From: Agaribacillus sp965228415
GTDB lineage: Bacteria > Bacteroidota > Bacteroidia > Cytophagales > Cyclobacteriaceae
Length of the DNA stretch: 64,000 nucleotides
Direction of reading: 5' to 3'
Assembly (NCBI GenBank): GCA_965228415.1
Contig: OZ245814.1
Span: 7,998,001 to 8,062,000 of the forward strand
The notes under the pieces are model-generated. The model was not told where the DNA came from. It ran no database searches and was given only the letters and a program-made list of their open reading frames with translations. The position numbers and the translations under genes were made by a program. Below are positions 15,872 to 26,800 of this stretch, one piece after another (within the stretch, counting starts at the first letter, position 1; each line of letters begins with the position of its first letter).

Positions 15872-18717
15872 TAGTATATAAATTGAAATTCCGGTGACAG
15901 TACAGTAGCCCAAAACAGGTCTTGCACAGCTTCTTTATCAGGCGCTTCACCCAGTGCTCCCAGTATAACTTTTCTCTCCTGCCTGGTTGGCTTTCGCCCG
16001 AATGACCTTTGGTACAGCGTCTCGGCAATTTGGTCACTATTTGCACCGTATTGTTCAAGCCATAAGCCAGCCCCATCTTCCAGCACCTTGTTAAAATAGT
16101 TTCCGTTGGTGAGTTCCAATGCCTGCAATAACGTGGCTTGTTCATCTCTTGAGGTAGCTACGTTTTCCCTGCTGGGTCTGCCGAGGGCTTTCATTAGCGG
16201 ATGTTGTCTCACCAGTGAAGCCCTGGCAAATCCGTTTCCTTGTGTATCAAATTTAAAATTAACCAGCTTATCCCAGTGTTTACGGCCATAATTTTTTACA
16301 TTTTCCCAGCCTCTATCATCAAACGCCAACGTCGTCCATGCATCGTCGGGTAGGTTGGCAGTGCTTTTCCATTCCTCTCCTGACTGTATCACAGTGATAT
16401 CTCCATCATCGTAATCCACTTTTAGAGCGAATAAAATCCCGGCGGGATTGGGGATACTTCCTTCGTTGGTGCCTTCCAAAGCGATGATATTTTCACCTGT
16501 GTTAAGCAAACGTTTTACATCCAGCCTGTCGGTTTTTCTCCAGTCATTGCCTTCGGATACACGTTGGCCATTAACATACAGGGTATAGGAATGGTCTACA
16601 GAAATTAATGCAAGTGCCGACGCAATCGTCTTTTGAGGCAGTGTAAATGTATGCCGGAAATATCGCTTCCCAGGCTCGGGTAAAACATCCCGGTCAAACT
16701 TTCTTTCCCGGTGCCATATTCTTTTCGAAGACAATCCTTCGCTGGTAGGATCAAAGGCAGCCGCATAGTATACCGGGGCAATTATCTGGCTTACCGCATC
16801 ACAAAACTGCTCGGCACTCATGCGCCTTACCACCGGTCCTCTGAATACGTATTTTTCGGATTTGATGTCTTTAATATCTTTATAGTTTGAGGCAGGCAGT
16901 TGATAGGCCTTTGATGTCATGATAACTTTAATCAAATGCTTGATATCATGACCAGACTCTATAAAATCGGCCGCCAGCCAATCCAGCAAGGTGGCATTCC
17001 ACGGTGTATTGTCCATTTCGTCTACCGGTTCAATAATGCCCCTGCCCATAAGACGTTTCCAAATGCGGTTGGTGATAGTCCTGTATAATCTGCCATTTTC
17101 AGGTTTTACCATGACCTCTGAAAGTTTTAGCAAGCGCTCTTTCAGTGTTTCTGCTTCTACAGAACCTAATTCGGTGTAAAGGAAATTCACTTTGGCCATT
17201 TTACCGATAGGTTTGTCGCAGCGATTTAATTCCAGGACGGTATCGGCAAAAACAGAAGCAAATCCATAAGCCTGGTCGAGGGTAAGGTTGCTGACGAAGC
17301 TGTTGTGGCAGGAGGCACATTTCACGTTCATACCCATCAACGACTGGCCGATATTTTGTGCGGCTTGTAATTCCGTGCGCTGGCTGGCATTTACCACACC
17401 CCGCCATTTAATTCCTTTGATAAACCCTTCGGATTCCTGGGTGGGATTGACCAGTTCCTTTACCATTAAATCGTATGGCTTGTTGTTTATCAGTGATTTG
17501 TAAAGCCAGTCCGTGATTTGCCTTCGTCCACCTGTAATAAATCCGGTGCCTGAATAATCATTTCTCAGGAGGTCATTCCAAAAGCTCAACCAATGCTGGG
17601 CGTAATTGAGGTGGTCACTTAGCAAGTTATCTATCAGCCGGCTTCTTTTATCTGTTTCCGAGTTATTCACAAACTTTTCTATCTCCTCCGGCTGGGGAAG
17701 GAGACCGATGATATCCATGTATACGCGCCTGATGAAGGTTCTGTCGTCAACTGTTTCAGACGATCCAATATCTCGCTCCTCAAAATAAGCCAGTATCAAT
17801 TGATCGACGGGGTGTACTCCTTTTTCTGATTCGGGCAATTCCGGTTTTGTTAAGGCCAGGGGCGCTTCCGGGAATACTTTCAGCGCTTTGTCGGCCCAGT
17901 GCGCTCCCTTTTCAATCCATAGCCTGACAAGGGCTATTTCATTTTCTTTTAAGACTTTTCCCTTTTTGGGCATCACACCATCTTCATCGGGCGCAAGGGA
18001 AATGCGCCTGTAAATCTCACTTTCCTCTGGTTGGCCTGCAACAATTACCTTACCTGATTCTCCTCCTTTAAATACCCCTCTTTTGTTTTCCAGCACCAAC
18101 TCTCCCTTCTGTTTATTTTCGCTGTGGCACTGATAGCAGTTATGGGCAAAAATTGCTCTTACCTCCAGGTTAAGATTGTCGAGCTGGTCTTCCGATAAGG
18201 TATCCAGGTTGTTTAATTCTGCTAACAACACTTTGGTGTTTTCGCTATCATAATTGCTTTTATTGCCAGGAAGGGTACTGGTGAGGAAATCCTCACCGTG
18301 TGTAAGACTGGCGCCCATGTGTCCTGTAATTGTCAATAATATTACGGTAGTGGCCAGTGCAGACCGGTAAACCAGGTAATTTGATAACTTGCCATTCAGG
18401 GTATTACGCAACAGCAACGCTGTGATGACAGCCAGGGCGGCCGTGGCAATACCTATATTCTGATGTGCCTGAACCAGTTCACCGCTGTAATCATCGAAAG
18501 TACGCAAAAGCCATCCCAACATCGCCGCCAATATCGCAAACAGCGCTCCCAGATACACCATCCAATTGATGCCTTCTCTTAACCCTGGACGCTTGCCACC
18601 TATGGTAAGTATTTCCAGAAAGAGTGAAACAACAAGCAAGCCAATCGGGAAGTGAACGGTTAGCGGATGCAACCGGCCGACAAAATGAAGAATCCAGGAC
18701 CATGCGTTATCTTCCAT
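15871..18717 (-). CDS. Membrane-anchored DUF1549/DUF1553 protein with planctomycete-type cytochrome c domain
   Basis: The predicted protein has 948 residues. ATG 18717 (MEDNAWSWILHFVGRLHP) is preferred to the TTG at 18753. Residues of about 5-140 hold four membrane helices (LTVHFPIGLLVVSLFLEIL and similar, DUF2231-like). A PSCyt1-type haem site follows, NCYQCHSENKQKGEL, with the CxxCH at residues 194-198. DUF1549 covers roughly residues 290-480 (FIRRVYMDIIGLLPQPEEI and a second CxxCH, CASCHNSF). DUF1553 fills the C-terminal part (ITNRIWKRLMGRGIIEP), with an inserted beta-sandwich around YTLYVNGQRVSEGNDW. The second CxxCH may bind another haem. The protein likely sits in the cytoplasmic membrane with its haem domains outside. 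It pairs with DUF1501 directly downstream. Confidence 0.93.
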   Translation of the reverse strand: MEDNAWSWILHFVGRLHPLTVHFPIGLLVVSLFLEILTIGGKRPGLREGINWMVYLGALFAILAAMLGWLLRTFDDYSGELVQAHQNIGIATAALAVITALLLRNTLNGKLSNYLVYRSALATTVILLTITGHMGASLTHGEDFLTSTLPGNKSNYDSENTKVLLAELNNLDTLSEDQLDNLNLEVRAIFAHNCYQCHSENKQKGELVLENKRGVFKGGESGKVIVAGQPEESEIYRRISLAPDEDGVMPKKGKVLKENEIALVRLWIEKGAHWADKALKVFPEAPLALTKPELPESEKGVHPVDQLILAYFEERDIGSSETVDDRTFIRRVYMDIIGLLPQPEEIEKFVNNSETDKRSRLIDNLLSDHLNYAQHWLSFWNDLLRNDYSGTGFITGGRRQITDWLYKSLINNKPYDLMVKELVNPTQESEGFIKGIKWRGVVNASQRTELQAAQNIGQSLMGMNVKCASCHNSFVSNLTLDQAYGFASVFADTVLELNRCDKPIGKMAKVNFLYTELGSVEAETLKERLLKLSEVMVKPENGRLYRTITNRIWKRLMGRGIIEPVDEMDNTPWNATLLDWLAADFIESGHDIKHLIKVIMTSKAYQLPASNYKDIKDIKSEKYVFRGPVVRRMSAEQFCDAVSQIIAPVYYAAAFDPTSEGLSSKRIWHRERKFDRDVLPEPGKRYFRHTFTLPQKTIASALALISVDHSYTLYVNGQRVSEGNDWRKTDRLDVKRLLNTGENIIALEGTNEGSIPNPAGILFALKVDYDDGDITVIQSGEEWKSTANLPDDAWTTLAFDDRGWENVKNYGRKHWDKLVNFKFDTQGNGFARASLVRQHPLMKALGRPSRENVATSRDEQATLLQALELTNGNYFNKVLEDGAGLWLEQYGANSDQIAETLYQRSFGRKPTRQERKVILGALGEAPDKEAVQDLFWATVLSPEFQFIY

Positions 18718-18864
18718 AGTAGCTAAGATAATCACAAACCTGACCACAGGCAATTTAGATCCTAATTATTTGATAAAGTAATAATTCAAAATTTTATGAT
18801 AATTTAACACCGTTATGCTCGAACACACTTCCGGATCAGCCTGAAAAAGGAAAGCGATGCGAAG

Positions 18865-21800
18865 TTACCGGTTGATCCGTAACAATTGCAGTTTATCATT
18901 GTTGTTACCTGCCAATATGGAACGTCCGGCTTCAGTCTTGAGAAAAGCGAGCGATTTGACGTCGCCGGGTAAGTAAAAACCAGTGATTTTGGAGGGTATA
19001 GGTGCAAAACTACCTTGACCGTTGCCCTTTAAATAAATGCCGGTGCCGGCATCATTTCGGGGAGTCTCTGGTTCTGAGGCATATAAGTTGCCGGCCGCGG
19101 CTATATCCAGGTAACCATCTGCGTCAAAATCTGCAACCAGGAAATCGTTAATCGATGACAGTTGGGCAGGCATGGGCAAGCTGGTGGTTTTGAAATTTCC
19201 ACCACCCATATTTTCAAAATAACTGCTGGCAAAATTGGTGACTTTGTAATGAAGCGCTTGTGAAAGGGCTTTTTCCGTATAAATGTTAGCCAATTCTGCA
19301 CTGGCAAAAGCGCTGTAATTTTCAAATTTCCTGGCAATACCCGGGATTTGCTGAGAGGAACATTGCCTTCCCCGGACCGGGTATTGTTTTTTCCCCTGGT
19401 AATACCCTAATACAATATCTGACCTTTTATTATTATCAAAATCGTCGGCGTAAATATCAAAAGTATGGATCCGGTTGGCCTTATATTTATAGTTTAATCC
19501 CAGGTTACCGCCTATCAGGTCAAGGTCCCCGTCCTGGTCAAAATCACCACTGTCAATAGCAAACCACCAGCCAATTTCCCGGATAAGCGTATCTTTTTTA
19601 AATTTCCCGCGATCGTTTTTAAATGCTATAACGGGCATCCATTCCCCGGTAATGATTAAATCCTCCCACTGATTTCCGTCTATATCTGCCCATAAGGCAG
19701 CGGTTACCAAACCTATATTTTGTAATTCCGGCACCACCCGGTCCGTTACATCCATAAATTCAGGCTTGTCTTTGGTACCGATGTTTTCGAGCAGGTAGCT
19801 ATCGGCCGGGTAAGGATAGTGCCTTGGTACAATGCGTCCGCCGATAAACAAATCCATATCGCCGTCATGATCGTAATCCATAGCCTGTACACAGGACCCG
19901 CTGGAATGAAAAGCAGGAAGGACATTTTTGGCCCTTCGAAAATTGGCTTTCCCATCGTTTATGTAAAGTCTATCCTGATAAAGTGTATCGTTGGCGGGAA
20001 ATTCATTGCCGCCGCTTACCACGTACAAGTCCAGGTCTCCGTCATTGTCGGCGTCGAAAAAACTGGCATCTATATCTTCAAAAGGGGCATCGTGGTGCCA
20101 GGGATCCGTCACTGCTTTAAATGTTTCGTCTGGCTGTTGTAGAAAAAGTTTGGCGGCGTAACCGGTAGCATTTCCAATGAAACAATCCTCCAGTCCATCT
20201 CCATTCACATCTCCGACTGCTATTCCCGGCCCAAAATTAGATGTTTTATGAGGGAGAAGGGGTTCAAATTGAAAGTCGTCATAGGTGTTTTCCCGATGCG
20301 CAAAATCCGGTGCCACGCCTGGTGGTTCGCTGAATAAGGTGCTTATCGACTTTTTTGGAGAGACCTTTGACGGTTTGCTGTCTTTATGGTAGACCGTTAA
20401 CTTTTGGTTGGAGGGATAATCCGTAAATGCCTGTTCCTGGCCATCCGGCCATCGCACGATTATTTTTTTGGCTTTTTTTTCATGGGCCATTCCAAAGTTG
20501 ATAACAGGACCCATAGAAGATACATAGCCTCTTGAGAGGGTATGTTCGTAAAACTGGGAGAATCCCTCCAGCTCTACAGAAATTTTCGTTCCGATACCCA
20601 ATGGATTTTGATCAGTACCAATTAATTGAATCTGCAGGTAGTAATTATCGGCTTTTTCTGAGGTCAGGTTTTTGTAAATACCGGCCTCGTTGTCTATGTT
20701 GTTTATGATGATTTCCAGGTCGCCGTCATTATCAAGGTCCGCATAGGCTACCCCATTTGAGAATCCTTTTTGCGAGAATCCCCAGGCATCCGTGCGATTT
20801 GCAAATGTCAGGTCTTTTTTGTTTTTAAAAACACCGTTGGCAATAGGTTCGGATGGCATATTACGGACTTTTTGCAATGGGTCACCAGCGGCTGAAGCTT
20901 CCTTTATGTAGCTGGACTTGTCTATTTTATTAAAATAATCAATGTTGTTAATATCTCTTCTTGATCCGTTGGTGATAAATACGTCTTTCCATCCGTCGTT
21001 GTCCATATCTACAAAAAGCGCTCCCCAGCTCCAGTCGGTAGTGGCCAAACCGGACATTCGTGAAATATTGCTAAAAAAAGGCAGAACGGCGCCGGTGGTG
21101 CCATTGTTAAGTTGCAGCGAATTGTACATATACTGATGTTGCAGTCCGCGGTCTACCATTTCATAAAATTGATCGGGCGCCATGGCTGACATATTCTCCT
21201 TCGCTCTCCTGTTATCTTCCGGTGCCATATCGACCTGAATGATGTCCAGCAGACCGTCGTTATTGAAATCGCCAATATCCGTGCCCATGCCGTAGAAGGA
21301 AGTTTGCTTCAATAATTCCGTAGCCCGGTTGGTAAAGGTGCCATCGCCGTTGTTGATATAAAATAAATCCGGGCTGGCAAAGTCATTGGAAACGTAAATA
21401 TCCACATAGCCGTCCCCGTTAAAATCACTGACGGTGGCACTTAAAGCTAAACCGTAGGAAAGCAATCCCGATTCGGCCGTAACGTCAGTAAACGACCCGT
21501 CTTCATTGCGGCGGTATAAATGGTCCGAATGTTCGGGCGTTGCATTTTTCATAGCCTGATCGTAGAAGAACACAGGAATTTTAAAGGGGGTCATGGGATA
21601 ATTGGCTACATACAGGTCCAAATCGCCGTCGTTGTCGTAGTCCAGAAATGTACTTTGCGTAGAATGGCCTGGATCATCGATGCCGTAATTTTCAGCCATT
21701 TCCTTAAATACCGGCACACCGGATTGGTCGATACCCTGATTTACGTAAAGTAGGTTCCGGCAAAACCTTGATTTTCCGGATACACTCACGTAAATGTCTG

Positions 21801-22242
21801 TCAGGCCGTCGCAATTGATATCGCAAATGGTGGCACCCAGCATCCAGCGTCCATCTCCGCCAACATTTGACTTATCGGTGACATCTTCAAAAGTAAGATT
21901 TCCCCGGTTAAGGTATAATTTGTTGCGGACCATGTTGCCTGTAAAGTAAAGATCGGGCAGGCTGTCATTGTTGTAATCACCGACAGCAATGCCACCACCC
22001 ATGTAGATGTAGGAATAGTTAAAGTAATTTAAGGTGTCGGTTTCAGTCAATGTGTTCGTAAAATCAATATTGGTTATCGATGACGGCAGCATTTGAAACC
22101 TGAGCGATTTGCCCTCATCTCTTTCCACAGAACATGCTATCATACCCAGAATCGGCAATGCCAAAAGAATCATTATGATACAGCGATAGTGACTTGTATT
22201 GTTTTTCGTTAAAATTTTCTTGCTGTTAAGGCATTTAAACAT
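18865..22242 (-). CDS. FG-GAP/VCBS-repeat lipoprotein with ASPIC/UnbV domain (about 1,125 aa)
   Basis: The open frame reaches 22521, but those first 93 residues look non-coding and run over the hairpin and the end of SusD. ATG 22242 gives MFKCLNSKKIL, a hydrophobic run and a lipobox GMIAC, so I use it. Many calcium-loop propeller repeats follow (DYDNDGDLDLYVANYP, DFNGDGYVDIYVSNDF, DFDQDGDLDL). A central ASPIC/UnbV segment (LSRGYVSSMGPVINFG, IIVRWPDGQEQAF) lies about residues 480-560. A conserved late motif RGRQCSSQQIPGIA follows. The family is frequently encoded right after SusCD pairs and is presumed to be surface-exposed; its function is unknown. Two relatives lie at 54524-57847 and 57879-61196. 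It follows SusD across the hairpin at 22263-22306. Confidence 0.93.
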   Translation of the reverse strand: MFKCLNSKKILTKNNTSHYRCIIMILLALPILGMIACSVERDEGKSLRFQMLPSSITNIDFTNTLTETDTLNYFNYSYIYMGGGIAVGDYNNDSLPDLYFTGNMVRNKLYLNRGNLTFEDVTDKSNVGGDGRWMLGATICDINCDGLTDIYVSVSGKSRFCRNLLYVNQGIDQSGVPVFKEMAENYGIDDPGHSTQSTFLDYDNDGDLDLYVANYPMTPFKIPVFFYDQAMKNATPEHSDHLYRRNEDGSFTDVTAESGLLSYGLALSATVSDFNGDGYVDIYVSNDFASPDLFYINNGDGTFTNRATELLKQTSFYGMGTDIGDFNNDGLLDIIQVDMAPEDNRRAKENMSAMAPDQFYEMVDRGLQHQYMYNSLQLNNGTTGAVLPFFSNISRMSGLATTDWSWGALFVDMDNDGWKDVFITNGSRRDINNIDYFNKIDKSSYIKEASAAGDPLQKVRNMPSEPIANGVFKNKKDLTFANRTDAWGFSQKGFSNGVAYADLDNDGDLEIIINNIDNEAGIYKNLTSEKADNYYLQIQLIGTDQNPLGIGTKISVELEGFSQFYEHTLSRGYVSSMGPVINFGMAHEKKAKKIIVRWPDGQEQAFTDYPSNQKLTVYHKDSKPSKVSPKKSISTLFSEPPGVAPDFAHRENTYDDFQFEPLLPHKTSNFGPGIAVGDVNGDGLEDCFIGNATGYAAKLFLQQPDETFKAVTDPWHHDAPFEDIDASFFDADNDGDLDLYVVSGGNEFPANDTLYQDRLYINDGKANFRRAKNVLPAFHSSGSCVQAMDYDHDGDMDLFIGGRIVPRHYPYPADSYLLENIGTKDKPEFMDVTDRVVPELQNIGLVTAALWADIDGNQWEDLIITGEWMPVIAFKNDRGKFKKDTLIREIGWWFAIDSGDFDQDGDLDLIGGNLGLNYKYKANRIHTFDIYADDFDNNKRSDIVLGYYQGKKQYPVRGRQCSSQQIPGIARKFENYSAFASAELANIYTEKALSQALHYKVTNFASSYFENMGGGNFKTTSLPMPAQLSSINDFLVADFDADGYLDIAAAGNLYASEPETPRNDAGTGIYLKGNGQGSFAPIPSKITGFYLPGDVKSLAFLKTEAGRSILAGNNNDKLQLLRINR

Positions 22243-22262
22243 GGCAACTGCATCAATAAAGC

Positions 22263-22306
22263 AAGAACCAGGGAAATAATTCCGGGAAACTATTTCCCTG
22301 GTTCTT
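22263..22306 (-). terminator. Long hairpin between SusD and the FG-GAP gene
   Basis: The arms AAGAACCAGGGAAATA (22263-22278) and TATTTCCCTGGTTCTT (22291-22306) form a perfect 16-bp stem with a 12-base loop. Read in the direction of the genes (minus strand) it is followed by GCTTTATTG, only a weak T-run, so partial termination or transcript stabilisation is more likely than a full stop. Confidence 0.7.
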
Positions 22307-22324
22307 TTTGAAAAATAAGAATTG

Positions 22325-23788
22325 TCAATAACCGGGATTTTGATCAGCCTGACTGATGGACGAATTAGAATCAATCTCTGATTGCGGTATAGGCAGCAGC
22401 TCGTGCTTGCCGGGCACAAAATCGGAGATAACATCGCCAATGATTCCCCATCTTCTGATGTCGTCGTATCTCGACTGTTCTCCTCCCAGTTCCACTGCTC
22501 TTTCGTGTACAATAGCCTCAAAAATCTCGGCTTTGTTTCCTACTGGAAAACCGGCGGCATCCATTTCCGGTGTATTATAATTTGGCATGTTCACCCTGTC
22601 TCTGATCTGGTTGAGATAACCGATAGCGGCTGTACCATTGCCCAGCTCATTTTCTACTTCTGCCAGCATCAATAAAACATCGGCATACCTGATTACCCTG
22701 GCGTTGATGCCGCTGAAAAAATTGGGTTCAGGTCCACACACCTGTGATATATTTTGAAATTTCTGCCATATGAAGGTAGTGCGTGTATTGACCAGGGAGG
22801 GATCACATTCCTGGCCCAGGCGTTGCCCCGGCGCGTAGAAAGTATATTCCTTGCGGGGGTCGCCATCTTCATACATCGCTACAAATGCCGGATCGGGCCC
22901 GACGTTAAACCAGCCTGAATATTCCTGGGCCCGGAAAGTCACTTCATCGACACCCTGACCATTTTGATTCCACGAGTCACCCTGTCCGAAATTCTGATCA
23001 AACACTACCTCAAAAATGGATTCATCGTTGAATTCTCCGGCACGAATGGAATTTAAATTGTAGTCGGTGACGAGGTTATAACCCGTGACGGACTCAAGCG
23101 TTGTCTTGGCGCCGGCATAATCCTTCATGTAAAGTTGCACTTTCCCCTTGAGTGCTACAGCAGCACCCGAGGTGGCCCTGCCCAGTTCCTGACCGTTCTT
23201 ATCGGGCAAAGCGGCGGTGGCTTCATCCAGGTCCTCTAAGATAGCTTTGTAAATATCGCTCTGAGGGGTCCGAGGAAAACCTGACGGACTGGTGGCCACT
23301 TCCAGAACAAGCGGCACATCTCCGAACTTGGTGGTTAAGAGAAAATAGTATAAGGCTCTTAAAAATCTGGCTTCGCCTTTCCGTGCCCTGATCTCAGCTT
23401 CGCCGACATTTTCCACGGTCGCGCCGATTACAAAATTGGCCCGGGCGATTCCCTGGTAGCAATCGTTCCAATAGGAGGTAAAGCCGGGGTTGGTGGCGTC
23501 AAAAGTGTAGGCAATCATTTGAGCCTTGTCCGCTTCCAGGTTTCCCAGGGCAATATTCTCCCGTGCCAGGTTTTCATTGATGTAATAAGCATACCGTCCG
23601 TATAGCCCGGCTGTCTGCAGATAGGTATATACCGCATTCACAGAAGTGGACAGATCTTTGGAGCTCTTGAAGAAGTTGTCTTCCACAAGCACATTGGGGT
23701 TAGATAGTTCTATATCTTTTTCATCGCAGGAATGATTCAGAAGCATTCCAACGAGAATTATTGCTAATATTTTAATATTCTTCATCAT
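22325..23788 (-). CDS. SusD/RagB-family nutrient-binding lipoprotein
   Basis: This 487-residue lipoprotein has signal MMKNIKILAIILVGMLLNHSC with the lipobox at about residue 21. Family marks are RKGEARFLRALYYFLLTTKFG, VPLVLEVATSP, RYADVLLMLAEVENELG, AIVHERAVELGGEQSRYDDIRRWG and the terminal HELLPIPQSEIDSN. It follows SusC after 20 bases and lies in an operon headed by an ECF sigma factor and FecR. The start could be either of two adjacent Met codons. The ligand is unknown, though the downstream enzymes point to a glycoside. Confidence 0.96.
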   Translation of the reverse strand: MMKNIKILAIILVGMLLNHSCDEKDIELSNPNVLVEDNFFKSSKDLSTSVNAVYTYLQTAGLYGRYAYYINENLARENIALGNLEADKAQMIAYTFDATNPGFTSYWNDCYQGIARANFVIGATVENVGEAEIRARKGEARFLRALYYFLLTTKFGDVPLVLEVATSPSGFPRTPQSDIYKAILEDLDEATAALPDKNGQELGRATSGAAVALKGKVQLYMKDYAGAKTTLESVTGYNLVTDYNLNSIRAGEFNDESIFEVVFDQNFGQGDSWNQNGQGVDEVTFRAQEYSGWFNVGPDPAFVAMYEDGDPRKEYTFYAPGQRLGQECDPSLVNTRTTFIWQKFQNISQVCGPEPNFFSGINARVIRYADVLLMLAEVENELGNGTAAIGYLNQIRDRVNMPNYNTPEMDAAGFPVGNKAEIFEAIVHERAVELGGEQSRYDDIRRWGIIGDVISDFVPGKHELLPIPQSEIDSNSSISQADQNPGY

Positions 23789-23808
23789 ACTTAAAATTTA
23801 AATATTCA

Positions 23809-26800
23809 TTAGAATGCCAGTTTTATTCCGCCAATTACAGCTCTTGGTTGGGGATAAAACCCTCTGTCAATACCAATTTCAGATACACCGGCGTTAGTTT
23901 GTATCCTGCTGCCGATTTCCGGATCGTAACCCGAATAATCGGTGATGGTGATCAGGTTTTGTCCTGAGATATAAATACGCAGTTGGCCTAATCCCAGGGA
24001 TTCTAATTTTTCCGATGGCAAAGTATATCCAAGCGTGATATTTCGCATTTTGATGAAGGATCCGTCCTCCACGAATCGATCTGAGGCCCGGGTATTGCCA
24101 TTGGGATCGCCCTGGGCTGCTCTTGGGATAGTGGTGGAAGTTCCTTCCCCGGTCCATCGATTAAGGACAGCAGTGCCCGAGTTAAATAACCTTGTCATAC
24201 CTTCCAGATCGTATCTTGTGGTATTGTAGATGTCATTCCCGCTCACACCATTAAAAAATACTGTAAAGTCAAATCTTTTGTATTCGGCACTCAAATTTAA
24301 ACCGAAAGTTAAATCGGGATTAGGATCTCCGATGATGGCTTTATCACTGGCGTCAATGACGCCATCATTGTTCAGGTCTTTAAACCGGATATCTCCGGGC
24401 GCCGCGCCCGGTTGCATGGCGTGATTGTCGATTTCAGATTGATTTTGGAATAAGCCATCGGTTTGCCATCCATAGAAGTGATACAGCGGTTCTCCCACTA
24501 CAATTCTGTTCAGATTATCGGCTTCGAACGGCGCGTTTTGAATGCTTACTACGTCTTGCCCAAGCGATACTGCCTCATTTTTACTGGTTCCCAGGTTCAG
24601 AGAAGCTGACCACTTTAAAGCGCCCTCGTTATCCTTGTATCCCAGGTTAACTTCAAAGCCACGGGTTTTAACTGAGGCAATGTTGGTGGGAGCATTTCCG
24701 GCCGGCACGCCAAGTGACGCAGGCGTAGGCAAAAATAGCAGGAGGTCATCATTTTCATTTTTATAATACTCAAAAGAGAAAGTAACCTGATCCTGCAGCA
24801 AGCCCACATCAAGTCCGATATTGGTCATCGTCACTTCTTCCCACTTCAAATCCGGATTAGACAGGCCAAGCGGACTTACACCATTCAGAATGTTGCCATC
24901 CTGCAATACGTAGTTAAAGGTAGACAAAAGTCCCGACTGAAACAGGTAGTCACCTATCCTGTCGTTTCCTGCTTTGCCCCAGCTGGCTCTTAGCTTTAAA
25001 TTGCTGATCAGATTCATAGTGGGGATAAATTCTTCATTACTGATCCTCCAGGCGGCTGAAACGGATGGAAAGCTGCCCCATTTGTTGTTTTTTCCAAACC
25101 TGGAAGAACCGTCTCTTCTGATAGAGGCTCCCAGCAGATATTTATCCCGGTAGTTATAATTTACCCTTCCAATATAGGAGATGATACTATACTTATTGGT
25201 GGTGCTGGATAACTGATTTCCTGGGAAACTCACCTCCGGAATCTCATCGGTTAGGCTGTTGTTACTCCTGGCGGTAAATATATTTGTGGTAGACTTTTGC
25301 TGTTCCGCAACAACCACTACGTCCAGGTTATGGCCACCGGCGAGATCAGTTGTATAGTTTAAGCTGTTGGTAAATACGGTCGACAGGTACCGGTTGTCGG
25401 TTCTGGTGATCTGGGCGAAGTTCTGTGTTACAAATTCTCCGTTGGTAAAGGACTTGCTGTGAATATTGTTGTTATTGTAGTTAAGGTCTAGGCCTATCTG
25501 GCTTTTAAATTTAAGGCCTTCCAGGATTTCGTATTGGCCGTAAAAAGTACCGATAACACTGGAGACCTTATCGACATCATTGCGGGCCAGTTGAAATCGC
25601 ACGGGATTTTGTGAATCCTGGAAATCAACAGCGTCTGTTTCTTTGTAGCCGCCGTTGGGATCATTTGGATCAAATACCGGCAAATAGGGGGGGATTTTTA
25701 TCATGTGTTCAATAAGTGTCCGGCCGGTAGTTCCCGTCCCACTTTCCTTATCGCGGGTACTGATTCCCACTGAAAGCGTTTGTGCAAAGTCCAATTTTTC
25801 AGTTACCTTAACATTGCTGTTGAGCCCAAAGGAATAACGTTCAAACCCGGTGCCAACGATTATGCCTTCCTGCTCAAAGTAACCTGCATTGAGGCTGTAG
25901 CTTAAATTTTCGGAGCCACCGGAAATGCCAATATTGTAATTTTGAATTCTGCCGCTTTGAAAAACTTCGTCCTGCCAGTCTGTGTCTGTTAAGAAATCAG
26001 CCCATTGAGGGTCTGTTAGTCTGGCCGGTAGCTGATTGCCCGGAATACTGGGGTCGGTATCATATTCGCCGGCGTATTCCGTATATTGGGCAGGGTTGAG
26101 CAGGTCCAGGGTATTATTAATTTGTGAAGCGCCGTAATAGGCATCGAAGCTAATATTGGGTTTCCGGCCGGAGCCAAAACTCCCCTTTTTGGTCGTAATT
26201 AGTATAACCCCATTGGATCCCCTTGATCCGTATATGGCCGCGGTGGCGGCATCCTTGAGTACTTCTACAGACTCAATGTTGTTGGTATTGATATCGTTGA
26301 TATTGCTGGTAGGTACGCCATTCACTACAAATAATGGGTCGCCATTTCCAAAGGTGCCCAGCCCTCGTATTCTTACCAGGGGTTTTGAACCCGGTGCACC
26401 GGCGCTCAGTACGGTAACACCGGCGGCGCGACCCTGCAAAGCATGATCCACGCCAACAGACGGAACCGAGGCAATGTCTTCTCCTTTAACAGATGACAAA
26501 GCGCCGGTTACATTGGCTCTTTCCTGTGTGCCATAGCCCACAACCACTATTTCTGACAGCGCGGTAATGTCCTGCATAAGGGTTATGTTGATGGTGCTTT
26601 GAGAATTGACCAGCCGCTCAAGGGTAACATATCCTATGGAAGAGAAAACCAGCGTGCTACCCTCCTGAACACTGATTTGATAATTGCCGTCGGGATCAGT
26701 GACAGTGCCATTGGTTGTTCCCTTTTCAACTACATTGACACCGGGTAATGGCTCGCCATTTTCATCTTTCACCTTTCCTGAAACAATAGCATATTGCTGG

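Noticed and set aside
22243..22521. 93-residue N-terminal extension of the FG-GAP protein at 18865-22242
   Set aside because: The extension overlaps the end of susD and the hairpin and has no signal peptide; the internal ATG at 22242 gives a standard lipoprotein.
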